From NCBI GenBank assembly GCA_019417865.1, contig DYCW01000310.1:1-17240 (forward strand): a stretch of 17,240 nucleotides of DNA, read 5' to 3'. Position numbers and translations under genes: made by a program. Below the pieces are notes generated by a model. The model had not been told where the DNA came from. It saw nothing but the letters and a program-made list of their open reading frames with translations, and made no database searches. This document shows, piece after piece, positions 7,514 through 15,250 of this stretch (its first letter is position 1; each line of letters starts with the position of its first letter). The stretch is from Ruminococcus sp. Lineage in GTDB: Bacteria > Bacillota > Clostridia > Oscillospirales > Ruminococcaceae.

Positions 7514-9709
7514 CTACGAAGCTGGACAGGTGGTCTTAATGTTAATATCACCGCCGTTGACCGTCAATGCCTGGGAAGCGTGGAATCCGTCTGCATAAGA
7601 AGTGACCTCCACTGTACCGCCATTGATGGTAATATAGCCCTTCCCACTGGTGGTATCGGTATCCTTGGTCTTAAAGGCATCCCCCGCAGTAGAGGTTGCC
7701 ATAATCTTCAAGTTATTGTAATCCGTTGCAGTATCGTTGCCGATGGTAATGCTGTCATTGCCTCGAATGGCATCGTCTTTTGCTGTGACTGTAATCGTAC
7801 CATTGTACAACTTGAGGTCGTTTTTGCAGACTAAACCATCTTCTGTATTACCATTGATGGTCAGACTGCCAGAACCCTTGAGTTTCAGGTCATCTCTGGA
7901 GAAGACCGCACCGTTAACCGTATTGGTCACACCATCGCTGTCCACATAGGTATCCGTGTGACTAGTGCCGTCTGAAAGGGTATTCACCGTGCCGCTGACA
8001 CTGTTCAAAACAACTTCATCTCCGATTGCCTCCACATAAATCGGTGCAGCGGTACTGTTGCTCAACGTCGCATTGTTGAGTTTCAGTTCTACCAAACCAT
8101 CCGGATAGGTTGTCTTGTCCACATTCACTTCGATTCTTGCCGTGCTGCTCTCTCCCATCACGGTAACCGTCATCGGTTTTTGAATCGTCACAGTACTGCC
8201 ATTTACCGTAACACCATCGGCACTATTTGTGACATCACTACCAGAAGCACTCAGCAGTTGTACGCCGTTGCTGGAAAAGGAAATGGTTGCAAGATCCGTT
8301 GACGGATCTACTTCAATATTGCCCGGCATAACATTGTAAAATTCCGTTGCATTGCTGTTCATTGCAAAATTGCTTTCCTGTGTACCGCTTCCAGCTGCTC
8401 CAAGGTGTGTCTGTGCCGTGCCACTCAAAGCAACCGTATAAACACCGTTGCCAGCGATACCGCTGCCACTCAGAAGGGCATAGCTGCACTTCTTATTGGT
8501 GGTCATTTCATAGACAGTTGTACCGTTCTGCTGTACGGTAATCGGCTGATTCTTGGATTGTTCGGTGGCAAAGTCCAGCATCATGATACCCTGTGTGCTA
8601 GTGCTCAGATCTACACTTTCCGTACTTTCAGTAAACTGGTAATCCGTTGCCGTCGCAAGTACATCCCCACCAGTAATGTGCAATGCACCGCCATCATCCA
8701 GACGGAAACCTCTGTCACCGCCTGCAATCACCGTACCGCCGGAGATGTGAATCGCAGTGGAAGCCTGTACAGCATCATTGCCTGCCTTAATCGTGACACT
8801 GCCGGAAATGACATCCACTTCTTCCTTCGTTGACTTCAAACCATCTGCGGAAGCATCTACTTCCACGGTTGCACCCTCTACGGTCAAAGTATTCTTTGTC
8901 TTGATGGCATCTGTATCCGAAAGGTCATCTACATCCGTATTGACCCGGATGGTACCGCCGTTCAGGTTCATATTCTTAGTAGAATACAGACCCACATTCA
9001 TAGAGGAAGTAATGTCCAAAATACCGGTACTATTCTTCGTGACAGTCAGTTTTCCGTCTGCATAAATGACACCGCTTGTGGTTGCATTGGCAGCAGCTGC
9101 GGTATCGGTGAAGGTATTTGTACCGCTAACCGTAAGCTTTGTCTTCACAGCTGACTGCGTGTAAATACACGGTTCCCCAGTAGAAGAAGTCATGGTGACA
9201 TTGTTCAGGAAGAGTTCCACATCACCGGCATCTACTGTGGTATCTGGCACGTTAATCAAAATTTGTCCGTCCGCAATGCTGCCATCCACTTTGTAATTAC
9301 CGGAAGTCGTAATGGTAACGATCTTACCACTGACGCTGGTGACGCCCTTTTCGTCTCCCTCTACTGTAATCCCGCTGTCACTGAGGTGAATGAGGACAAC
9401 ATCTGTTTGCGGGTCTACTTTATCCAGCACGGCACGCTTGATCAAAATCAAATCCACCACATTGCATACGCCGTCTGCATTGTAGTCCGCATTCGCACCG
9501 GCTTCTGCGGAAAGGGTTCGTTTGTTCAGCAAATATTGCTGTGCGGCAACCACATCGCTGAGGTTGACACTGCCATCCAATGTGACATCGCCGACCAACG
9601 TTGCGGTCGCTGCGGAAGCTGGCAGTGCCGGCAGTGTGCTTGCCAATACCGTTGCACAGAACAGGCTGGCAATGGAGGCACGACAAATCCGTTTGCGTAT
9701 TTGTTTCAT
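7514..9709 (-). CDS. Dockerin-containing carbohydrate-binding beta-helix protein, Cthe_2159-like (DUF4353), ending at an in-frame TAG
   Basis: 731 residues from the ATG at 9709, which has AAGGAG 9 bases upstream. Order of parts: signal peptide (about 1-33, ending ALPASA); type I dockerin (about 40-95) with two Ca-binding segments, DVTLDGSVNLSD (one ligand is Thr instead of Asn) and DYNADGVCNVVD; first beta-helix region (about 100-455, with many TV/GG rungs such as GNYKVDGSIADGQILIN); second region (from about 470, STARIEVNVDKTTYPDG and later KDDAIRGNDSITI). The family includes Clostridium thermocellum Cthe_2159, a Ca-dependent beta-helix protein reported to bind cellulose and pectic polymers. 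The dockerin should dock the protein to a scaffoldin outside the cell; its N-terminal position is unusual. The frame stops at TAG (7514-7516), yet the rest of the second domain continues in the same frame at 6551-7513; the intact protein would be about 1051 residues. Confidence 0.88.
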   Translation of the reverse strand: MKQIRKRICRASIASLFCATVLASTLPALPASAATATLVGDVTLDGSVNLSDVVAAQQYLLNKRTLSAEAGANADYNADGVCNVVDLILIKRAVLDKVDPQTDVVLIHLSDSGITVEGDEKGVTSVSGKIVTITTSGNYKVDGSIADGQILINVPDTTVDAGDVELFLNNVTMTSSTGEPCIYTQSAVKTKLTVSGTNTFTDTAAAANATTSGVIYADGKLTVTKNSTGILDITSSMNVGLYSTKNMNLNGGTIRVNTDVDDLSDTDAIKTKNTLTVEGATVEVDASADGLKSTKEEVDVISGSVTIKAGNDAVQASTAIHISGGTVIAGGDRGFRLDDGGALHITGGDVLATATDYQFTESTESVDLSTSTQGIMMLDFATEQSKNQPITVQQNGTTVYEMTTNKKCSYALLSGSGIAGNGVYTVALSGTAQTHLGAAGSGTQESNFAMNSNATEFYNVMPGNIEVDPSTDLATISFSSNGVQLLSASGSDVTNSADGVTVNGSTVTIQKPMTVTVMGESSTARIEVNVDKTTYPDGLVELKLNNATLSNSTAAPIYVEAIGDEVVLNSVSGTVNTLSDGTSHTDTYVDSDGVTNTVNGAVFSRDDLKLKGSGSLTINGNTEDGLVCKNDLKLYNGTITVTAKDDAIRGNDSITIGNDTATDYNNLKIMATSTAGDAFKTKDTDTTSGKGYITINGGTVEVTSYADGFHASQALTVNGGDINIKTTCPAS

Positions 9710-9905
9710 ATGAAATCGCTCCTTTTTTCAATAACACGATAGGCATATTTCTATTTTTCTATTTTTCATTGTAACGGCTCTTTCTGAAAGTAAACTTAAA
9801 AAGTTGCTGTCTCTTTAAAAAAATGTGAAATATGCACAAACAACACGCATCCGATTTTTACAGATTATACAAATTCAAAATGTGTTCTATTCTTATCCTA
9901 AAAAT
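9710..9905 (-). other. Intergenic leader of the carbohydrate-binding gene
   Basis: AT-rich, with no frame supported. On the minus strand it holds a TACAAT hexamer near 9773 without a good -35 partner, and tandem GAAAAATA-type A/T repeats (about 9745-9770) just upstream of the ribosome site. The promoter is presumably here but I cannot place it with confidence. Confidence 0.3.
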
Positions 9906-9940
9906 GAAACGGAATGCAGCATACCGCATTCCGTTTCAAA
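9901..9940 (-). terminator. Strong hairpin terminator of the DJ-1/folate/mltG/U32 operon
   Basis: A perfect 12-bp stem, GAAACGGAATGC (9906-9917) with GCATTCCGTTTC (9926-9937), and an 8-base loop. On the minus strand it is followed by ATTTTTAG. It starts about 40 bases after the U32 stop. The plus-strand side also carries a T-run (CAAATTTTTG), so it could act in both directions. Confidence 0.85.
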
Positions 9941-9976
9941 TTTTTGATAAATATACGAAAGGGGAAAGCAGATGGA

Positions 9977-11206
9977 TCAGCAGCGGCTCGCCGCCCGCAC
10001 AATCGTCCCCTTCGGCACCTCCACTTCGCATGGAAATGCACAGGGCATCATGGCATGGTTTGCAACCGAAATCGGCATACCGTCTGCATCATACAGCTTC
10101 CCATGCAACGAAATCGTCAACGGCTTCTGTTCCGGTGCCAGCAATTCCACCGTATCCGTTGCAAAGAATCGATTTCGCTGTGTCACATACAGCATCCCAT
10201 CCCGCCAGTCATCCGCAATCGCAACCACATCAAAACTGCGGTCATAGCTGTTGTCGGTATACCGCTGTCCAGCCTCCGGCTTGCCGAAGAAAAATCCCGT
10301 ACAATATCCACGATGGCTGACCTTGTAGACCTCTTCTCGAATCCATTCCGGCAGCACAAACCCCTCTGGCTGCTGCAAATATGCATCCACCGCAGAACGA
10401 TAGGCATTTGTCACCACAGCAACATAGTAAGACGATTTGGCACGTCCCTCCAGTTTCAGACTGTCCACACCAGCCGCCAGCAGCTCCGGAATGTGTTCAA
10501 TCATACAGAGATCTTTTGCATTCATGATATACGTCCCCTCGTCATGCTCCTCCACAGGAAAATATTGCCCCGGCCGGGTTTCCTCCACCAGCCGATACTT
10601 CCAGCGGCATGGCTGGGCACACGCTCCCTGATTAGCATCCCGTCCAGTCAGATAGGCAGACAGCAGACAGCGTCCAGAAAAGGAAACACACATTGCCCCG
10701 TGCACAAATGCTTCCAGCTCCAGATCTGCCGGCGTTTTGGCACGAATTTCTGCAATTTCCTCCAGAGAAAGTTCTCTTGCCAGTACAACCCGTTTCACAC
10801 CCATATGATACAGGGCATTTGCCGTTTCATAATTGACAATGCCCATCTGTGTAGACATGTGAATTTCCATATCAGGTGCATATCGCCGTACCAGTGCCAG
10901 CAGTCCCAAATCAGCAACAATAACGGCGTCAATTCCCGTTTCTTTCATCTCCTGCAAAAACGGCACAAACTGTGGGATTTCTGCATTGTGCGGCAGCGTA
11001 TTACAGGTTAAATAGACCTTTACGCCCTTTGCATGTGCCAACTGCACAGCGGCTGCCAATTGTTCGGTGGAAAAATTTGCTGGAGCGGCACGCATGGTAA
11101 ACTGCTTGCCGCCCAGATAAATGGCATCTGCACCATACTGCAAGGCAAACTGAAATCGTTCCCAGTCGCCTGCCGGTGCCAGTACCTCCGGTTTTTTGCT
11201 GTTCAT
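9977..11206 (-). CDS. U32 family peptidase-like protein, probably TrhP-type tRNA hydroxylation factor
   Basis: 409 residues. The U32 signature is present as EAFVHGAMCVSFSGRCLLS (about 165-183), followed by the cysteines of GACAQPCRWKYRL that in this family help bind an iron-sulfur cluster. The N-terminus PEVLAPAGDWERFQFALQYG and YGADAIYLG are typical. U32 proteins were first named as collagenases, but bacterial members YegQ/TrhP and B. subtilis YrrN/YrrO are known to act in prephenate-dependent 5-hydroxyuridine formation at tRNA position 34, and RlhA in rRNA hydroxylation. The neighbour supports TrhP: it starts 6 bases after mltG, and in B. subtilis mltG (yrrL) stands next to yrrN and yrrO. 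The methyltransferase yrrM (trmR) found between them there is absent here, and only one U32 gene is present. The ribosome site GAGGA lies in the last mltG codons. Confidence 0.88.
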   Translation of the reverse strand: MNSKKPEVLAPAGDWERFQFALQYGADAIYLGGKQFTMRAAPANFSTEQLAAAVQLAHAKGVKVYLTCNTLPHNAEIPQFVPFLQEMKETGIDAVIVADLGLLALVRRYAPDMEIHMSTQMGIVNYETANALYHMGVKRVVLARELSLEEIAEIRAKTPADLELEAFVHGAMCVSFSGRCLLSAYLTGRDANQGACAQPCRWKYRLVEETRPGQYFPVEEHDEGTYIMNAKDLCMIEHIPELLAAGVDSLKLEGRAKSSYYVAVVTNAYRSAVDAYLQQPEGFVLPEWIREEVYKVSHRGYCTGFFFGKPEAGQRYTDNSYDRSFDVVAIADDWRDGMLYVTQRNRFFATDTVELLAPEQKPLTISLHGKLYDADGMPISVANHAMMPCAFPCEVEVPKGTIVRAASRC

Positions 11207-11212
11207 CTGTCT

Positions 11213-12865
11213 TTATTCCTCTTCGTTTCCTGATTCCTCATCTACCGCAGTAGTTGTCTCTGCCTCCAGCGGATTCCCGTATTCATCGGTTGCTGGTTCC
11301 GTATTCTGACTGGTTCCCACGCCGAAGGCAACCTGTGTGGTGGTGGTTTTAGTACCATCTTCTGTAATGGGCTTTGTCTGTTGAATCCGATCTATCACCG
11401 CTTCGTGCTCCTCATAAGTTCGGCTGAAATACGTTTCTCTGGTTGCGAGATTCGAGTAGAAGTAATAATAATCGGTGTCCGCCGGATACAAAGCGGCTCG
11501 AATGGCATCCAGCCCTGGATTGCAGATCGCCCCCGGCGGCAGTCCATCTGATTCATATGTATCATACGTGCTAAATATTTTTGGATCTGCATTCTTAATA
11601 TTGGGCTTAATTACTTCTTCCACATAATTTCCCGTCGGATCCGACTGTAACTTTGGATACTCGGTCGAATGATTCAGCCGATTCCAGAAAACCGATGAAA
11701 TCTTAGACATCTGCTCCACGGTACCAGCCTCCGCCTGGATCATAGAAGCCAGCGTCAGCATTTGATCCAATGTAATATCCAGTTCTTCCATCCGCTCATA
11801 ATATTCCGGTGTAATCTTACTGTTGAAGTTTTCCAAAATCTTCTGACAAACCAGATCGACATCCATATCTTGATAGAAAATATAGGTATCCGGGAAAAGG
11901 TAGCCTTCCATTGCATAAAATTTTTCATTCACAAAGCTCGGCAGATAAGCTTCGTAGGCATAACCATATCTGGCATTCTGATTGAAAAAGTCAATGAAGT
12001 CATCCGCATCACAAACACCAGTGCTCTCCAGCATATCAGCGGCTTCTCTCAGGGTAATCCCCTCCGGAAATGCCAGCTTTACGGTACCTGCTTCATTCAT
12101 TGCCGGAGATGCCAGCTCCTCAAAGATGGTTTCATACGCCATATCCGGCCGCAGCTCATGTTCGCCGGCAGTAAACTGTCCATCCTTGTCGCTTCTTCCT
12201 GCAAAGAAAACAAACAGTTTCGGATGATTGATAATGCCTTCGTCCTTGAGAATTTCTGCAATTTCACTGGTATTGGAACCAGATGGAATATTCACAATTC
12301 GGGTTTTGGTATCATTGTTGATACCAAGTGCATCCCGTCCAAACGTCATTACCAGAACAGAAATCAGAATCGAAACAACAATCACCACAAATGTAATCAA
12401 CAATGCAGAAACCACTCTGCCTCTACGCCGTCTTTTCCTCTTGGTCTTTTTCTTTTTCGGAACAGCGGTTGTCTCCTGCTGACTGATTCCGTCCAGATCC
12501 TCATACAGCTGCGAGGTTTCCGCTGCCGAATATGTCTTTACTGGTGCAGCATGTTTCCCGCCAGTGTTCGTTGGAAACGCCTGTGTGCTGCCAATATTCC
12601 AGTCTGGTTCTGGTAAGTCTGTATCCTGCGGATACGAGGGAGCAGCTGGCTCTGGTGCAGCGTGAGGGACAATCGGCGGTTCCTCTGCTGCATGGGAAAC
12701 GACTTTCTTTTCTGGTGCAGTATGGGAAAGCACGGGTGTTTCCTCCGCAGCGTGAGAAACCACTGGCCTTTGCGGCGGTTTCTCGGCTGCTCGTTCGGTA
12801 TCATCTAAAATCTCCCGCAGAAGGGCATCCCGCTCCTGCGAGTCTGTTTTACGTTCCTGATCCAT
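11213..12865 (-). CDS. mltG: Endolytic murein transglycosylase MltG with long cytoplasmic N-terminal extension
   Basis: 550 residues of the YceG/MltG family, which cleaves nascent glycan strands outside the membrane and sets glycan chain length. About 150 N-terminal residues precede a very basic stretch (KKKKTKRKRRRRGR, 137-150) and one transmembrane helix (about 151-174), so this part is cytoplasmic and the rest extracellular. The catalytic region includes EGYLFPDTYIF (about 320-330), LASMIQAEAG, with E379 aligning to E. coli E218, SSVFWNRL, LQSDPT and the family signature GLPPGAICNPG (about 441-451). The extension holds four tandem ten-residue repeats (34-73) with a conserved SHAA/PHAA core. 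A Thr/Glu-rich tail follows the enzyme domain. The start overlaps the cyclo-ligase gene by 17 bases and has AGGAGG about 7 bases upstream. Operon partner of the U32 gene. Confidence 0.95.
   Translation of the reverse strand: MDQERKTDSQERDALLREILDDTERAAEKPPQRPVVSHAAEETPVLSHTAPEKKVVSHAAEEPPIVPHAAPEPAAPSYPQDTDLPEPDWNIGSTQAFPTNTGGKHAAPVKTYSAAETSQLYEDLDGISQQETTAVPKKKKTKRKRRRRGRVVSALLITFVVIVVSILISVLVMTFGRDALGINNDTKTRIVNIPSGSNTSEIAEILKDEGIINHPKLFVFFAGRSDKDGQFTAGEHELRPDMAYETIFEELASPAMNEAGTVKLAFPEGITLREAADMLESTGVCDADDFIDFFNQNARYGYAYEAYLPSFVNEKFYAMEGYLFPDTYIFYQDMDVDLVCQKILENFNSKITPEYYERMEELDITLDQMLTLASMIQAEAGTVEQMSKISSVFWNRLNHSTEYPKLQSDPTGNYVEEVIKPNIKNADPKIFSTYDTYESDGLPPGAICNPGLDAIRAALYPADTDYYYFYSNLATRETYFSRTYEEHEAVIDRIQQTKPITEDGTKTTTTQVAFGVGTSQNTEPATDEYGNPLEAETTTAVDEESGNEEE
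12647..12766 (-). repeat. Four 30-bp coding repeats in the mltG N-terminus
   Basis: Codes for residues 34-73: PVVSHAAEET, PVLSHTAPEK, KVVSHAAEEP, PIVPHAAPEP. Units 1 and 3 resemble each other more than units 2 and 4 do, which fits duplication of a 20-residue unit. No cysteines; one His per unit. Confidence 0.8.
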
Positions 12866-13439
12866 ACAATTCCTCCTCTGTTTGGTCGGTAATCAAATAC
12901 TGTACAGGTAAATCTGTTTTCTCTCTGGGTAAACTGTCCGTAAAACAAGCAGTCGGACAGTACCCCACCCGTATCAGCTGCGGATTCTGTTGTAAAAAGC
13001 GGTCATAGTACCCGCCGCCATAGCCAAGCCGATAGCCATTCCGGTCAAATGCCAGACCAGGTACCAGACAAACGCATCCAGTCTCCGGCAATTCCAGTAT
13101 CGGACAGGCAGCATCCGGCTCTAAAATGCCGTATGCACCTTTTTGCAGCTGCTGGGAACTGGTCACCTGACAGAAGACCATCTGCCGGTTCGGCAGACAC
13201 TTGGGCAAACCAACTGTTTTTCCGTCCTGCCATGCCTGCGACAAAATCAACTCTGTTTCCGGCTCTGCAACGGTTGCCGCATAGGCAAGCAGGACGCTGC
13301 ACTGCCGATAGATTGCAGACTGACAGAACCGCTCCTGCATGGCAAGGTCACAAGCGGTTTTCTCGTTGCTGGTACGCTGCTGGCGAAACGTACGGTAGTA
13401 CTGGCGGAGCTGCTGCTTTTTGGTTTGCAGATCAGACAT
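12849..13439 (-). CDS. 5-formyltetrahydrofolate cyclo-ligase (methenyl-THF synthetase)
   Basis: 196 residues. The enzyme uses ATP to turn 5-formyl-THF into 5,10-methenyl-THF, returning stored folate to the one-carbon pool. The key C-terminal motif is LVPGLAFDRNGYRLGYGGGY followed by YDRFL (about 126-149), and the N-terminus has the usual KKQQLRQYYRTFRQQR helix. The frame is open up to 13508, but the chosen ATG at 13439 fits the family N-terminus and overlaps the DJ-1 stop by 8 bases, suggesting coupling; its ribosome site is weak (GGCAGG). The 3' end overlaps mltG by 17 bases. Neighbouring thyX also uses a folate, which may be a loose functional link. Confidence 0.92.
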   Translation of the reverse strand: MSDLQTKKQQLRQYYRTFRQQRTSNEKTACDLAMQERFCQSAIYRQCSVLLAYAATVAEPETELILSQAWQDGKTVGLPKCLPNRQMVFCQVTSSQQLQKGAYGILEPDAACPILELPETGCVCLVPGLAFDRNGYRLGYGGGYYDRFLQQNPQLIRVGYCPTACFTDSLPREKTDLPVQYLITDQTEEELYGSGT

Positions 13440-13974
13440 CAATAATCGCCTGCCGGATTTCTTCGCTCTTCTCCGTTCCGCAGAGAGCCGCCACCAGTGC
13501 CAGACCAAACGCTACCGCAACGCCTGCCCCTCTTGCTGTAATATACTTGCCGTCCCGAACAACACCATCTGTACCGACAATTGCACCAGTCAAAGCGGAT
13601 TCAAAACCCGGATAACAAACAGCGTGTTTATCTTGCAGCAATCCTCTATGCCCTAAAATGGACGGTGCTGCACAGATGGCGGTCAGATAGCGATCATGTT
13701 CCGCACAGTACGTAATGGCAGCCTGTACCTGTTCGGAGGCTTCTTCGTTCAAGGTACCCGGCATCCCACCCGGCAAAACAATCATTTCCAATTCATCATT
13801 CAACTGCATTTCGTCCTGTGTAATGTCAGCGGTTACCGGAATGCCATGCGAACCCGTGACAATTTTTCCTGTTACGCCGACTGTGACAACAGTTTTCTTG
13901 GCACGCCGCAGCATGTCAATCGGAGCAATCGCTTCAGTTTCTTCAAATCCGTCTGCTAAAAATACGTAAATCAT
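13432..13974 (-). CDS. DJ-1/PfpI family protein (ThiJ/YajL type)
   Basis: 180 residues of the DJ-1/ThiJ/PfpI superfamily. MIYVFLADGFEETEAIAP carries the conserved Glu14 (equivalent to DJ-1 Glu18), VLPGGMPGT precedes the elbow, and TAICAAPSILG holds the reactive Cys101. GAGVAVAFGLALV near the C-terminus also fits. The length and EETEA pattern are those of the short YajL/DJ-1 subgroup, whose members have been linked to oxidative stress and to glyoxal or protein-glycation repair, though that activity is disputed. It is the first gene of the compact operon running to 9977; AAAGGA is about 9 bases upstream. The promoter is not clear; structured element copy B lies just upstream. Confidence 0.9.
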   Translation of the reverse strand: MIYVFLADGFEETEAIAPIDMLRRAKKTVVTVGVTGKIVTGSHGIPVTADITQDEMQLNDELEMIVLPGGMPGTLNEEASEQVQAAITYCAEHDRYLTAICAAPSILGHRGLLQDKHAVCYPGFESALTGAIVGTDGVVRDGKYITARGAGVAVAFGLALVAALCGTEKSEEIRQAIIDV

Positions 13975-14049
13975 AAAAATATTCCTTTCTGTTTATGAAT
14001 GGCTTCCGCCTTAATTTTCTTTCTGTTTCCAGAGCACGCAAATCCATTT

Positions 14050-14322
14050 TCGCTTAGGGAAAGCTTGTCTGAACCGTCCGGCAGATTCGCTTCGCTGTCT
14101 GCCTGTGTCCGTTGTCCGCCCTGTTCTGCATCTCAATTTGCAGTCTAACTACACTAAATTTCTGTATTACATGCCGTTTTGTTTTTTTGGAGGACGGACA
14201 ACGGTATCTTGTTTCTCATCCATTGACCGATTCCAACTCGTTTGCTTTGCAAGGGTGGCAGCTTGCCCCCCTTGCATCCTCCTCGCCAAGCTGAATCAGC
14301 TTGACCATAGTTGCCTGCGGCG
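14050..14322 (-). repeat. Structured intergenic element, copy B (candidate ncRNA or dispersed repeat)
   Basis: This fills the 376-base gap between the DUF2156 gene and the DJ-1 gene. Read on the minus strand: CGCCGCAGGC (14322-14313); 7-bp hairpin CAAGCTG/CAGCTTG (14303-14287); a hairpin of 12 pair positions with one mismatch and loop AAGCT (14276-14248); inverted repeat CCGTTGTCCG / CGGACAACGG (14204-14195, 14118-14109), extendable to 14 bp with one G-U; ACACAGGCA (14108-14100) opening hairpin GGCAGA/TCTGCC; then TGCCGG, GTTCAGAC (14074-14067) and a small hairpin GCTT/AAGC. Block order matches copy A at 2305-2575. A 69-codon frame (14154-14363) lies across it, but it has no ribosome site and would run through the stems. 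It sits downstream of a gene and upstream of an operon on the same strand, so it could be a free RNA, a leader or a repeat. Confidence 0.6.
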
Positions 14323-14350
14323 GATAGCCGTTCTATTTTCATGTATTCGT

Positions 14351-15250
14351 TCACTTGTCCCACGTTATCAGCATATCACCTTTCTCCAGCAAATACACCG
14401 GATAATACGATGCCTTTGCCTGTCGCAGTCCAGCAATGCCCAAATCTTCCTCTCGATTGAGATATGGGTATGCACTGGCAAACTGTTCCGTAAATGCCTG
14501 TGCCAATGCGGGATAGGCTCCCGAATAAGAAGTATCTGCCTTTTCAATATGCGTGACAAATGTATCCTGATTCAGCGGTTCTCCAATGGAAAAGCCAACC
14601 AGTTTCCCATCCACACGCAGAACACCGCCGCAAAGTCCCAGCGTTTCAAAATGCGTGAAAAACGTATGAATGGCAAACTGTTCCACGACACTGGAACGGT
14701 TATCATAACCTGCTTTCTCATTGTACAGAGACGCACTAAAGGCAATACAGGCATCCATATCGGCTGCTGTGATCGGCGAAAATGTCCAATCATAACGACT
14801 GCGGAACTGGTGGAGATGATTCCGCTTTTTATGATAGCGTTTTCCCTTCAATGCAATGAAATCTTCTGTCCGATAAATATAGTCAAAGGCAGCTGGATCC
14901 GGCTCCCAGATTGCAGACGGAAACCATTTCTGTAAAAATGCTGCTGTTTCCCTGGTCACACCCGTAAACCGCAGCGGTTGCCCATTTGGACAAAGCGTCT
15001 CCCGCAGTTCTTGGAACAGAGCTGCCCAATCTCCGCTGCCGCTTGGTACTGTCACATCCGGAATGCCATCTGCCGTATCAAAGGCAGCAATGATATAAAA
15101 ATCCTGAAACCGTGCGATTTTAGAATTACTTGCCCGATACCATGCCAGATTATTGGAAAAGCAGTACTCACAGCCCTGAAAATTTGATTGCTGCAATGCT
15201 TTTGTAATCCACAACCGATCGGAAATAGAAATCGTGCGAAATGTCAGCAT
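14351..15250 (-). CDS. DUF2156 / phosphatidylglycerol lysyltransferase-domain protein
   Basis: 299 residues with the fold expected of DUF2156, a duplicated GNAT-like domain also found at the C-terminus of MprF lysyl-phosphatidylglycerol synthases. Visible marks are NNLAWYRASNSKIARFQDFY near the N-terminus, DYIYRTEDFIALKGKRYHKK and RNHLHQF in the middle, VDGKLVGFSIGEPL, and YPYLNREEDLGIAGLRQAK followed by SYYPV at the end. There are no membrane helices, so it is a soluble acyl- or aminoacyl-transferase-like protein, not an MprF flippase. Soluble DUF2156 proteins have no settled substrate. The ATG at 15250 overlaps the tmk stop by 7 bases; the frame extends further upstream into tmk, but that part does not resemble the family. 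Last gene of the thyX-tmk unit. Confidence 0.82.
   Translation of the reverse strand: MLTFRTISISDRLWITKALQQSNFQGCEYCFSNNLAWYRASNSKIARFQDFYIIAAFDTADGIPDVTVPSGSGDWAALFQELRETLCPNGQPLRFTGVTRETAAFLQKWFPSAIWEPDPAAFDYIYRTEDFIALKGKRYHKKRNHLHQFRSRYDWTFSPITAADMDACIAFSASLYNEKAGYDNRSSVVEQFAIHTFFTHFETLGLCGGVLRVDGKLVGFSIGEPLNQDTFVTHIEKADTSYSGAYPALAQAFTEQFASAYPYLNREEDLGIAGLRQAKASYYPVYLLEKGDMLITWDK

Noticed and set aside
7514..7516. TAG read as pyrrolysine
   Set aside because: No pyl genes in the window, TAG is a normal stop for the MFS gene, and the site is a variable linker, not an active site.
7091..7834. Long plus-strand frame opposite the beta-helix gene
   Set aside because: Its Cys/Ile/Asn-rich translation is the antisense of repetitive beta-helix coding DNA; no ribosome site or family pattern.
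11762..12616. 284-codon plus-strand frame opposite mltG
   Set aside because: Antisense shadow of a clear, complete mltG; no recognisable motif.
14050..14322. T-box, SAM, cobalamin or tetrahydrofolate riboswitch in front of the DJ-1/folate operon
   Set aside because: None of the conserved cores of these classes that I know was found, and the related copy A lies in an unrelated context and opposite orientation.
14154..14363. 69-codon minus-strand frame as a small gene
   Set aside because: It runs through the hairpins of structured element copy B, lacks a ribosome site, and its composition fits the paired DNA, not a protein.
14105..14935. 276-codon plus-strand frame across copy B and the DUF2156 gene
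   Set aside because: Spans non-coding hairpins and the antisense of a recognised gene; no ribosome site.
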